The notes beneath the pieces were generated by a model that was not told the origin of the DNA, did no database searches, and worked only from the letters and a program-made list of their open reading frames with translations. A stretch of DNA of 64,000 nucleotides from positions 1,178,001-1,242,000 of the forward strand of contig JAYKKR010000007.1 in the NCBI GenBank assembly GCA_036971615.1, in the 5' to 3' direction. Positions 1-13,688 of this stretch are shown here, in pieces; within the stretch, counting starts at the first letter, position 1; each line of letters begins with the position of its first letter. The stretch is from Amyloporia xantha. Taxonomy: Eukaryota > Basidiomycota > Agaricomycetes > Polyporales > Adustoporiaceae. A program made the position numbers and the translations under genes.

Positions 1-3000
1 TGATGCCCCGAACTTGAAGCGCCATGGGATCCTCGCGCAGGAGCGCAAGCGTATTTTGTCGGATCTTGCCTCGCTTGTGTCACAGGCGAAGAAGGCGTCA
101 GAGGATATCGCGAATGAAGAACTCCGAGAACTCGAGGTGGAGGCGATGGTTCGGCTGGGTGGCCAGCTGTTTGCCCATGTCAGAGGGTTTCTGGCGCTCA
201 TAGTGCAATGCGGAATCGCTTTACCGTCGCAAGGCGGACGCCCACCGGGATCAGTTGCAGGCCATCGTCCTGGCGGCAGATGGCTCAGCTCTGACGGGAC
301 TGCTGTGCACTCCGACGAGAGCAGCATCGCGGGAGAATTTGGGCAACGCTGGGACGTGCCCTCGAAGGCGACGAATATGATCGAACGTCGGGTTTCTGCA
401 CGTAAACAGGATTCTCAGCTGATGAGCACCCCAATGCGTGCCAAGAGCATGGGCGACCTCAAGAACCAGAAAAAGCGAGTGATAGAGGCTGATGTTTCGA
501 AGATGCCAGTGGGACAACATGGCAAATCACTTGGTGGCCATGACTCCTTCAGCCCCCGGACGAGGCGGCTGGTGGATGGTACTATTGCTCGTCACAAGAC
601 AGGACATCACTCTTCCAGCAGCCATTCGTCATCATCGTCTTTTTCCTCCGCCGAATCCGTCGGTACACCCGTCACACCCGTTTTCCCTTCTGGTCCGTCG
701 ACGACGGCCGAGGTTATGGAGGCCTTGCGCTATACACATGACAATTATTTGTCCACGATCGCTGCCTTCATCGGCCATGCGCATTCACACTCGCGCTCAT
801 CACACGCATCCAGCACGGGCCATATGTATGATCTGGTCCGAGAGGTCGTGGATATGGTCTGTAAATTGCTGACGATCGTCGAAGCGGTCTTGAAACATCC
901 TGATATTCCAGTGCAGAAAGCAGAGGGCCTCAAAGGCGCTAAGGAGGGTCTGTATAACGTCACCAGTAAGCTCGCCGATTCAGTCCGTCTCTTGACGATG
1001 ACTCCGTCGACGGGTGTATCCGAAGAAGACGAGAAGGGGACGCTTTTGCGGTGTGCTACTAATGCACTGAAGGCCGGCTCCGACTGTGTAAGCGCGGTGA
1101 AGAAGTGTTTGCAGCGGTCGACGGGAGAGCGACCCTTCATCATTCAACTACCCTCCTCAGGCGAACCGATTCTCTCCTATTCCCCTCGCAAGTTCTCGCA
1201 GCATGCGAGCCTGCACTCTCGCGGCCTTAGTAAATCTTCGAGTCTGCATGCCTTGCAGGATCTCTATGCGGCGAACGATGTAGATGGAGAAGAGGACTTG
1301 ACTATTCAAGCACAGACCTTTTCCTCGATTGATGTCACTGTCAGAGTGGACAGAACTTCAGCTGATTCTACCACTCAACGGGCATTACCCAATCCTTGGC
1401 ACCCGTCGGATCCACCACCAGAGGCAGATGTGCAAGATGTGCCTGCATCTCCTGGGGCAGAAGACAAGCCGCTTCCTCCTTTGCAAATCATCACCGAGGG
1501 TGTCCCACCTGATCTGCCATCACCGGTGTCCCTCGCGCAGACAGACGACGACAGAACAACATGGGAGGGTAGCACGAGACGGGCTCACTCACCCATGTCG
1601 TTCGAGGAGAAGCTGCTCAAAGGTGACCTGCCTGTTGTGCCTGCTGAGCTGCAGAGGAGCACTCCTGTGGCATGGACACTATCGCATGACCACGCGTCGG
1701 ACGATGTGGCGTATAACAGCGACGGCCAACTTGTCGGTGCAACCTTGGCTGCCTTGGTAGAGAGGATGACGCCCCACGATGCCCTTGTAGAGCCAGCCTT
1801 CGGTGCCGTCTTCTTCTTGACATTCCGATTGTTCACCACGCCCGCAGAGCTCGTCGACGCCGTAATTGCTCGGTATAACCTCGCTCCACCTCCTGATTTG
1901 TCATACGAGGATGTATACGTCTGGCAGCAGCGTAAGGGGCTTCCTGTCCGATTGCGCGTGTCGAACTTCGTTAAGTCGTGGCTCGAGACATATTGGCGCC
2001 CATCGTCTGACAACGCCGTTCTGGAGACATTATTAAACTTCACTCGAGATGCCCTTGCAGTCATGTTTCCCAGCCCATCCCAGCGAATTCTGGAGCTCAT
2101 CAGTCAGTGGCAGTCGACTAGTGAGACGGGAAGCAGTCTTAAGACAGAACGTATACGGGATGCCGGTGTTCCTCTCAACCCTCCTTCTGTCTCACCATCG
2201 GAAGTTCCTCGGCCAATCATGACGAAGACGCTGCTGAATGCACTGAGGAACAAGAATTTTGGGTCTATCTCCGTGACTGATTTCGATTGCCTTGAGTTGG
2301 CAAGGCAGTTGACAACCATGGAATGTGCACTGTACTGCGCGATAAAGCCTGAGGAAGTGCTGGAAACGGGTCAAGAGGGTGGAGTATCACCTGTAAATGT
2401 CAAAGCTGTGAGCTCTTTGAGCACGGCGATCACCGGGTTCGTGGCGGAGAGCATCTTGAACGAACTTGATACCAAGAAGAGGACAGCATTGGTCAAATTC
2501 TTTATCAAGGTTGCAGATGTGAGTTTGAGTGTTTCATGCAGTGCCCATTCTGATAATCATGTCATCTATAGCGATGCGTGACTCTCAACAACTTTAGTAC
2601 ACCTCGCTCTATCTTGGCTGCTCTGGACTCGTCGACCATCTCGCGTCTACAGCAAACTTGGATGGTACGCATCTGACATTCCTCATATGGGCTAGGGTCT
2701 AATATCTTCAAAATGTAGGGCTTGCCTCAGAAAAACAAGGTACAACTCGAGGCGTTGCGGAAACTAGCCGATCATGCTCGCAACTACTATGAGTATCGTG
2801 CAAGGCTGCGGAATACTGCCCCTCCTGCCATACCCTTCCTTGGTAAGTGGTAACTTTAGTATTATGATATGTACAGATGTAATTGATGCCCGTCTGCACA
2901 GGTCTCTACCTCACCGATGTCACATTCTGTCGAGAAGGCAATCCGTCCTACCGCACTTCGCCTAAATCGCCCGACAAGAAGTTGATCAACTTCAACAAGT

Positions 3001-3317
3001 ACCATAAGCTGGCTCGTATAGTCCAAGGTGAGTGCCGTGGGCCCACTCGCCAGTGTTTGGATCTCATATAGACTGCAGATATGCAACGCTTCCAAGTACC
3101 ATATACCCTCAAGCAAATTCCAGAAGTACAAGAATACCTCAGGGATGCATTCGAAAAGTCCAGGCATCGAGGTGACCTGCAAGATCTATACCGGCGAAGT
3201 CTGCTGGTTGAGCCGAAACAACCCGCCGATACACCTCCTACTAGCGACGTGCGACAGCTCTTCAACTGGACAAGCCGATCACAATCCAATAATGCCACCC
3301 CAACTTCTACCTCCTGA
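1..3317 (+). CDS. CDC25: Ras guanine-nucleotide exchange factor, Cdc25 type (5' partial)
   Basis: This protein would load GTP on Ras at the plasma membrane, upstream of cAMP signalling. The frame is open through the left edge, so the N-terminus (often an SH3 domain in this family) lies outside the window. The first exon ends at 2518 and carries a low-complexity Ser-rich middle, a RasGEF N-domain (residues ~565-680, with the segment FGAVFFLTFRLFTTPAELV) and the start of the catalytic Cdc25 domain. Four introns follow (2519-2571, 2665-2718, 2843-2901, 3028-3078). Joined exons give the family landmarks LPQKNKVQLEALRKL, PFLGLYLTDVTF, EGNP and INFNKYHKLARI, and then the short tail ending at the TGA at 3315-3317. 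The domain order and motifs fit Cdc25/Ste6-type RasGEFs well. Which of the basidiomycete RasGEF paralogues it is cannot be decided without the N-terminus. Confidence 0.92.
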
Positions 3318-3600
3318 TTTATTTGTTTTTACTCCACTATTGATCGTCTCGACTTGCTTTGCTTCTCTTGGTCTCGAACATTGTTTTGTATCACATTCAT
3401 ACCAGTCATTGTCATCTCACATCTGTTTACCTGTCTCATTCAGACTCTGCATCTCTTCCTAATCCACACTGTCATTTGTTTGCTGTCTGATTGTTTGTAC
3501 ACATACCGCATGTCTGGATGTCCGTAATGTACTGTCTATCTCTTATTGTTATTCATTTCTTCCTCGCGATTGCATGATCAGTACGGCGCAATCATGTCAA

Positions 3601-5167
3601 TCAACGACCGTGGCTGTATTTTGTGACATAGAATCCCAAACCGCTCCTATCCCGTTTCTTCAGGCCTTCTTCCCGATGGTTGAAATTGAGGCTTGGATAT
3701 GTCTCCTCTCTGGCATCTGGACTAAAGTCAAGCACGAATGGACGTGATTGTGTCACTCCAAACACACGGGAGCTGTCGAGGATGACAGAGTACACCGGGG
3801 ATGAATCGTTGCCTGGACCGTGAACGCTCCAACCATCTGCGGGGTTACGGACGTCCCATAGCGCAACTACACTATGGCGAGCTGTTCCGGCTGCAATGTA
3901 GCTGGACGATCCACCGCCACAAGATACGCAGTAATTAGGCTCAAAAGTCCACGGGTCGTAGACGGAGAGGACGGGGACAAGAGAAGCAGGTTCGCCAGGT
4001 ATACCCGCAGTGTGAGCTCGGGAGGACGATCGCAAATCGTGTACACGGACTAGTCCATCGTACCAGCCGGAAACGAGGATCTGGTCCGAGGCACCCCAAG
4101 GTGAAGATAGAGGTGCTCCGGAAATGCCGTACACAGCTGAATGCTTCACCAGCTCGTCCGTGGGGCCAGAGGCAAGGATGGCGGAAGGCGTGTCAGCAAT
4201 CTCTGACGACTGAATGTTGTGTACCACCAACGGGGTTACGGACGATGTCCCGAAGACGGCATACGATGCAGACCCTCGAGTGGACACATATGCGGACCAG
4301 CCACGACTGTTCAAGTCGACCAATTGTGGCGACGGCGATGAGGCGGACAGGTTCAGGAAGGCGGCTGTGCCGCTCGAGGAGAGGGAGACGAGGTAGTCAC
4401 CCGACGATGAAACACTTTCGACGAGATCGTTGCCATGATAATGATGTCTCTCTCGAAAGTTTGGATCAATGGGTGTGCCCTGCGGTACTTCCCTGTGAGG
4501 TGGTAGCGTAATGCGTTCCAGGGCACCATCTGCATAGCCTACGTAAAGAGTGCGATCCAGTCCTCCATCAGGCACTGCGGTCAAGGTCGTGATGTCTCGA
4601 CTGGCTTGCAGACGGTCGCTTGTGGTGAATGAGCCCTCAAACTGAATCCCTGGCGCGTTCCCGGGCTTCACACTCGTGAATGCATATGAATAGATTGTGT
4701 TGCCAGCGCCGACGAAGAGTCTTGAAGCATTGATTGCCAATTCAGGCTGGAGCTTCCCGGCCCATTTGCGGGATAACGGCCGGGCAATCAAGTGAGCTTT
4801 GTCCCAATTGCGATCGGTGATAGTGTGGTATCTGGCAATTATAGTCAGAATGTTGCCCCAGTCGGAGGGTACATCGATGCCTCAGTAACAAGGCCAACTA
4901 ACCGCACTTGTGAGTATGGATCCCACGTCGTGAGTGACTTGTGTAGACTATATGATGGCCAGGGGTTGCAGCGCACATGAATGGCCCACCCGGATTGATT
5001 TACCTGGAGTGTGCAGTCTGTGAGCCGATGCTCCCGGTAAAAACTGGGTTTCCACTCGCCAAAGAATGCAGCCATCTACATGTCTGAGCCAGGACAACCA
5101 GTTCCCGAGCAGACAAATACTGCATGACCACGAAAATGATGTCGTTCGGGAATTCGTTGAAAAGCAT
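3601..5167 (-). CDS. F-box / WD40-like repeat protein
   Basis: Likely a substrate adaptor of an SCF ubiquitin ligase. The large last exon (3601-~4815) encodes a beta-propeller-like region with weak WD repeats, for example VVALWDVRNPADGW near the C-terminus, ending with a TGA at 3601-3603. Upstream on the same strand an ATG at 5167 opens an F-box: LFNEFPNDIIFVVMQYL followed by ARELVVLAQTCRWL. The junction before the large exon reads TDRNWDKAHLIARP, which resembles the linker (..RNWD..) of F-box/WD40 proteins of mushrooms. The exons between 5040 and 4815 are uncertain, because two reading frames both look partly coding there (see findings). Substrate unknown. Confidence 0.75.
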
Positions 5168-5556
5168 GGTGATAGCGTACTCAGGCTGCTACTCGTTCTC
5201 CAGTTTCTAGCGATATCGCGATGCTCCAGACTTGGTATTTACAGGAGCTTTCACAGTGCAGTGCGGTTTCTTGCGGTTGAAGTATTTGACAGGATCAGAG
5301 CGAAAGTCGGCGTGAATTCGAATGAGTGCACTGCGCTGAGAAGATGAAAGCACAATTGGGATACTCGGGTGCAGGTGAGGACTCTGAGGGTTTGGGATGT
5401 TACGTAATTACGTAATTCGCTTGAGAGGGCCGTGAGCACGCGTTCTGCAGCCGAGGAGGGAAGTAAGAATCCAAACGCGTCCGACCTGTCGTTCCCAATT
5501 TCTACAAGTCACTGCATCCCCGAACTATCGTCCGGCATTCACGGTTGAGGGAGGTC
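5168..5556. promoter_or_regulatory. Divergent promoter between F-box gene and GEM1
   Basis: 389 bp separate two divergent start codons. The notable element is a tandem palindrome at 5400-5417, annotated separately. I see no coding signal. Confidence 0.55.
5400..5417. promoter_or_regulatory. Two overlapping TTACGTAA palindromes
   Basis: The stretch TTACGTAATTACGTAATT holds two copies of the palindrome TTACGTAA spaced one half-turn apart. TTACGTAA is the type of site bound by fungal bZIP factors of the CREB/ATF or Gcn4/Yap class. It sits 140-155 bp upstream of the GEM1 start and about 235 bp upstream of the F-box gene start. Binding is inferred from the sequence only. Confidence 0.45.
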
Positions 5557-8297
<2,741 letters not shown>

Positions 8298-8705
8298 GAC
8301 TACTAATTATGTAGTCTATTTCGTGAAGAACTTTCCTCCAGATCGCAGTTACGGGGTGTGTCTCTTCGTACGCGGTAGATTATAATCAGTGCCAAGTGGG
8401 ATCATCGGCGAGTGTCGAAAGCGGTAAGGATCCGAATGGATCACGGTCTGCGGACGACGCGCGACGGGGGCGTGGCGTCAGCGGGCGTGTATAAGGGCGG
8501 CAAGATGACATAGGACTCAGACGGCCTACAATAGCACTCTGCCAATACATCTTGACTCTGAACACAACGACCACCATCGATCACAACACCTCAAGGCCTG
8601 AACGCCGTTGTCTCTGAGTGTTGTTCTCAACCGATATCGGAAATCTACACAAGATTCATCACCGCTAATCTTGACTCACTTCACGAAATTTACGCAGCTT
8701 TCACG
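8298..8705 (+). promoter_or_regulatory. Intergenic region with TATA-like element upstream of the vWA gene
   Basis: 408 bp between the GEM1 stop and the next start. A TATA-like TGTATAAGGG lies at about 8488-8497, roughly 210 bp before the ATG at 8706, so a long leader or an intron in the 5' UTR would be needed. No coding signal is seen. Confidence 0.3.
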
Positions 8706-10431
8706 ATGGACGACGACATGGAGTTCGATTCAGGAGCTCCGGGCTACATTCAGTCAACGCTTTATGAACAACAGCAGCAATCCCCAGATGGACGTAAGAT
8801 GCTGTACGCCTTACTCCTTTTGTCTTTCACATGCTGGACTTCGAGCATCTCACGGGTTTCATGATTCCCTGACATCCAGAGACCTCGTCTTCGTCCAGGA
8901 CTGCACAGGTAGTCAAGGGAGCTACATCTCGTCGGCCACGAAGAATATCGAGGAGATTTGCAACCACATCTATGAATCTGGGAAGCTACAGGCCCGCGAA
9001 GACCTGCGCATTGGACTCGTTGCGTATCGAGATCATCCACCACAGGACCATACCTATATCACGAAGAACTTCGGCTTCTCGTCAGATATCTCGGAAGTAC
9101 ACAAGAATTTGTCGAGCCTATATGCTTCTGGTGGAGGGGATGGTCCCGAGGCCGTCACTGCAGCACTGGCAGAAGCACTAGCTATGGACTGGAGACCAAA
9201 TGCCAGTAAGATGGTTGTGCTCATTGCTGATGCACCGCCTCATGGAATTGGAGAGTACGGGGACGGTATGTTTGGTGGCCAGTTCTTTTCCTGGGTCTCT
9301 CATAAAATATACAGGGTTCGATGAGGGCTCTCCTGACGGCAATGATCCATTACAACTGGCCAGGCTGATGGCAAGCCGTGGGATCACCCTGGTAAATATT
9401 ATTAGCCCCCACTCTTCATAACTATTCTGATAGTCTGTAGTTCTTTGTCGCCTGCGAACCGGCTCTGAGCGGCTATTCAGTAAGCTGTGTCTTTCAAGCA
9501 TGTCTTACACTATGCTGACAACTCGAGCAGTATGCAACAGATTTCTACCAAGCCATGACCAATATCACCTCTGGTCTCATGCTGCCTTTGACAACAGCGG
9601 ACCTCCTGACCCATGCCATCGTGGGCAGTGTGCTTGAAAACCTCGATATGGAACGGTTAGTGCGCGAGGTCGGAGAAGCCGTATCCCAAAGAATTCTTGG
9701 AAACAACGAGAGTGTGGACGATGTTGCACGGGAGCTCCACGAGCGATTACTTCTTCGAAACGAGAGTACGAAGAGGGTGGTCATTGAGAGCATCTATCGC
9801 GAATCCGAGGAAGCAAAACACAATGTCAGCGTTTACATGCAGTCATCAAGTCTTACCGATGCGCGTCCGCAGCTTAAGAGGGTAACGTCATATTCATCGT
9901 AAATCTGCACATGCCTAACACTGTCGTAGGTTCCTGGGACCCGGTTCACTGACAAGTATCTCCACGCACGTATGACTGCCTCACGCGGATCCTACGCATA
10001 CTCTCCATATCTCCCGCCACGCCCTGGAGGTACCTCCGCGTTGTCGTCTAGCCCAACTAAGTCGCCAACTACGTTCTCTTCGACTACTGGCTCGCCACCG
10101 CGCAAGGTCGTGACCGACTTCGCTGCGTTTGGCGCCCCGAAAACTGCGAGCGTTTTCGGCACAGCAGTTGCGTCGACTCCATTCTCGTTAGCAGGTGGAA
10201 AGGCGGCATTCGGTGGTATACGTGGCGGCAGTGGGCGCGGACCCACATTCGATGACGACGAAGATGAGGAGGAGGACGATGGCCGGCAGCGTATCGAGCT
10301 TCGCGAAGATTCTATCACACTTGATCAAGTATGTTTCGTGCGCTGTGAGCTATCTTGACCTTGCACTAATGCCGATTCCACAGGCGAGACGCATCGCTAT
10401 GCAAAGCGCATGGAGGAGTGCCCGCGTATGA
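8706..10431 (+). CDS. von Willebrand factor type A domain protein
   Basis: The ATG at 8706 opens MDDDMEFDSGAPGYIQSTLY, followed by an intron and then a vWA domain beginning LVFVQDCTGSQGSY. The metal-binding (MIDAS) motif is the DxTxS variant, DCTGS. The domain continues with LRIGLVAYRDHPPQD, GGGDGPEAVTAALAEAL and MVVLIADAPPHGIGEYGDGFDEG across an intron near 9266-9314. This type resembles the vWA domain of Dictyostelium vwkA and of fungal relatives. A helical region (DMERLVREVGEAVSQRI) and a Ser/Pro-rich tail with an acidic run (DDDEDEEEDDG at ~10,250) follow. The last exon adds ARRIAMQSAWRSARV and stops at 10431. No alpha-kinase domain follows. The function is unknown; members are common in mushroom genomes. 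Confidence 0.85.
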
Positions 10432-10704
10432 ATTTCACCTCTCCTGCCACGCATTCATTACATTCATTGACCCACGTCCTGGGGACGGACTTTTGCATTT
10501 GGCTATTCTTCATTTGTCATTCTCTTCCGCTGGTCGTTGTGGGGCAGCCAGATATTCAGTCCACGACCACGATTTACGATGTCCTGTTCTTGTACTTGAG
10601 CTGTTAAAAGCAAAGCATGTATATATAGCGCTAGGTTTGCATCAACAAATAGTAGCACCCCTCCGTTGGATTATGTACCAATACGACACGTTTGCGACGA
10701 CGTA

Positions 10705-11895
10705 CTATACCATAATGGACCCTATGTAGATAAAACCACAACATGTAGAGGTAATAATCATGAGGATGTTTTCTGACGTTTCTTCCTCGCTTTCTCCTCC
10801 TTGGCTGAGTCTCCTGAAGATGACTTCTTCCGTTTGTGCCCTTTCAGGTTTAGTCTGGTCCTCTGGAGGTGATTCTGCACTCGACGTCGGCTGCTGCGCG
10901 CAATGTTCGATATCTTCAGATGACCCGTCAACATGTCCTGAATCGTCTTTCGACTCATTTTTAAGTCTGCGCCGTTCCTCCTTCCTAGCACGTTTCTCTT
11001 CTTTGCGTTTCCTCCGCTCCGTCTTTTCGTCGAGTTTCGAGCTTAGGTTCTCCTCAGCCAGCCCTTCCTCCTCCCCGGCGTCATTTCCGACTGCCTTCAC
11101 CTTCTTGTCATCTCGTTTCTTGCGTTTTACCTTGGTAGCATCATGATCCTCGCCCTTCGCCTTCTTGCTCTTCCTAGCCTTTCGCTCGGTGTCCTCGCTC
11201 GATCCAGCTGCGTCCACTGACTTCCTTTTCTTCTTTCTCTCCTTCTCTTCCGGGGAAGGTCCAGCTGCTTTTGACCCTCCTGCGGTCCCCGGAGTGGTCT
11301 GAGGGGCTGACTGCACGAACCGTTCATCGTCAAAGCCTATGATGGGACCTCGAAAGAAATTGGCATAAAGCGTCCGCCGCGCAGCCTCTTGCTTTGCCGC
11401 AGCCATAACACTCAGACGAGCGGTGGCGCTACCACTGGCCTGAGTGTCTGGTGTCGTCGAGCCCAATAGGGCGGAGGTACCTGTCTTGGGCCTGCGATTG
11501 GAGATGATGCCCGTGCTAGTGCGATTCAGTTGCACCACGGGTTCCGGGGTATCCTTTGTAGTGTCACAATTGAGCTTGAGCACACCAATACCTGAAGGCA
11601 CACTCACAGAGTCGTCCTCATCCTTGTGAAGCTTCACCTGTATGTTGATGGCTGCTGCTTCAAATACACTGAGAGTTGAGAGCACTAGCATTGAGTACGC
11701 TGTATCGCATATCCGAGGGCTACTACGGACTTACTGGTCCCAGAACGGAAAGGCTTCATCGCGATCCTTGCCTACCCCCGAAAGAGTCTTTTTCTGCGCG
11801 ACCGTCACAGGTCGCGAGATAGCGCCCTGACGCAGGCCAGTCCCCTTTCCCGACCAGCCTTGTGAGATGAGGTATGCGTGCCCATCGAGAGGCAT
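10705..11895 (-). CDS. GPATCH4/Tma23-like nucleolar G-patch protein
   Basis: Probably a ribosome-biogenesis factor of the nucleolus that activates a DEAH helicase through its G-patch. The ATG at 11895 opens MPLDGHAYLISQGWSGKGTG, a degenerate N-terminal G-patch, then LSGVGKDRDEAFPFWD. An intron (about 11680-11732) joins it to HVFEAAAINIQVKLHKDEDD. The layout GWxxGxGL..VGxxxxxxxxxWWxxLF..AAxN..V and the later LYANFFRGPIIGF match human GPATCH4 and yeast Tma23. The rest is a Lys-rich, low-complexity tail (KERKKKRKSV, KRKKRDDKKVKA, KRKEEKRARKEERRR). The uninterrupted frame stops at 10705, but a different frame ends at 10758 with the more family-like basic tail KARKKRQKTSS, so the 3' end is uncertain. 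Confidence 0.8.
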
Positions 11896-12057
11896 AGTTT
11901 AGCAGCCGGTCTTTCGTTATGAGACAGGAGCGCGGCGTTGTAAGACTGAGGAGGACAAGGCTGGAAATGATGCTTTATTTTCACGTGGCTTGGGACCAGA
12001 TCAGATCTTGTGCAACCCGATCTGCACATTCCTTGCACTGTCTCATAAAATCATAAA
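11896..12057. promoter_or_regulatory. Short divergent promoter, G-patch gene / CDC123
   Basis: Only 162 bp separate the two start codons, so the two genes must share promoter DNA. Both encode growth-related translation or ribosome factors, which makes co-regulation plausible but unproven. Confidence 0.5.
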
Positions 12058-13360
12058 ATGCCATCTGCAGTCACCAAGCCAGCGTTGTTTCCATCCCTAT
12101 CCCGCCAATCTCTGCTAGCATTCCAATTCTCCTCATGGTATCCTAGATTCTCGAGCCTCAGTATCAAATCTACCGTCATCCGCCCTTTGAGCCAGGACTT
12201 CCGCGAATATCTCGATTCTGACGGTGTATTTCTTCCTGAGGGTGCAGAAGACTTGTTAGTCGCTTCCGAGTTCTTGTAGGTCTTCCATTGAATATCGTGT
12301 TCTTTGTGCAGGCCTGCTGAGAGCACGCTCGAAGACGAGGATGAAGACGCAGAGTCGGACGAAGAAGACGAACGTCGACGCTTCGCTTTCCCAGAGTTGG
12401 ACGCAAGTATAAGAGAGGCCGTGTCGAGGTACGGGGCTGTATTCCCGAAACTCAACTTCTCGTCGCCTCGAGTATGTCATTTCTAGAAGTAGTGAGAACA
12501 TCAGGTTCTGAACTAGGCACATAGGATGCGGCATGGATGCTACCGGCGTCATCACCATTGAAGTGCATGTCTCCAGCAGATGTGTATCTTTTACTCAAGT
12601 CGTCAGATTTTGTGCAACACGATCTCGATACCGAACATGTCTTCGATGGATGTGAAACAACAACCTCATCCAACCTAGAGAGTACCCAGGAATACAAACT
12701 TGAGCTAATTCTGCGGAAGTGGTATCCTGTGGATCGGAGTCGAGAGCTCCGATGTTTTGTGCGACAGGAAGTTCTCTTAGGTGAGTAAATTATGTATAGT
12801 CTGCACTGACTATGTCATTGAACTCTTTCCTGCCAGGAATATCACAGCGCGATCCTAACTACTACGATTTTTGGAACGAGCCTACCACTCAAAACAAAGT
12901 GATTGAGGCAGTGAACAATTTTTGGGAGTCTAATATCAAAGGCAAATGGCAGGAGTCACATGGCGATTGTAAGAACGATTTCTACCTCGTGCGCCACCAG
13001 GCAAAAATCTCATACATCGCGACGTTCTAGATACCTTTGACCTGCTTCTCACGCGCGACCTGTCCCGTGGACATATTCTTGACTTCAACCCTTATGCATC
13101 GCGTACAGATCCGTTGCTCTTTACGTATGAAGAGTTGCACGAACTCCTACTTGCACGGGGGGCAGAATCATCCGGACCGCAGTTGCGTGTCATCAACTCG
13201 CCCTAGTCATCCGGCCGCAACGCAGAATGCGCCTGCGCATCAGCATAATATGGTCCCCATCGAGGCGCTGGCGATGAGCAGCGGCCGGGATTTGCAGGAG
13301 TTTGCAGGCTTGTGGCAAGAGGAAATACAGAAGTCGATGGAAGACGACAGCGACGCCTGA
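12058..13360 (+). CDS. CDC123: CDC123, eIF2 assembly factor
   Basis: An ATP-grasp-like protein that helps assemble translation initiation factor eIF2 by joining its alpha and gamma subunits. The ATG at 12058 gives [19 protein letters not shown], then EGAEDL joined across an intron (from 12255) to [14 protein letters not shown]. Later exons give [54 protein letters not shown] joined to [12 protein letters not shown], and [17 protein letters not shown] with [16 protein letters not shown]. These are the conserved CDC123 blocks. An unusual last intron (~12970-13030) uses the donor GTAAGAACG after GCGATT and the acceptor TTCTAG. The protein ends [13 protein letters not shown] with the stop at 13360. 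About 370 residues, the normal family length. Confidence 0.93.
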
Positions 13361-13688
13361 GCAGTACTTATTACGTTTCCAACCGTTCAATTGTCTTACT
13401 ATATTATTTACATTATGTAGCCTTATCTTTGACCTTGAGCGCACAACAACCTCTGAATAAGATGTGCAGATTCAGTCAAACGCAGATCTCACAGCCGTGC
13501 ATATGTCACCACCGAGTGTAGTTTGTCGCAGGTCTCAAGCGACTGCGCAGTCGAGGACTCTTTACTCATAGGGTTCCGGAACGAGGAGATCGAGGTCGAG
13601 GTTGGTACACACAGAATTTGAAACAAGGTGATCATGCCATCCGATTTTAAAAAGCAAAGATAACAAATGGAGGCAGACATAACGAACG
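13361..13688. other. Convergent intergenic region
   Basis: 328 bp between the stop of CDC123 and the stop of the minus-strand KOW-like gene. AT-rich in parts; nothing beyond the expected 3' ends is seen. Confidence 0.4.
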
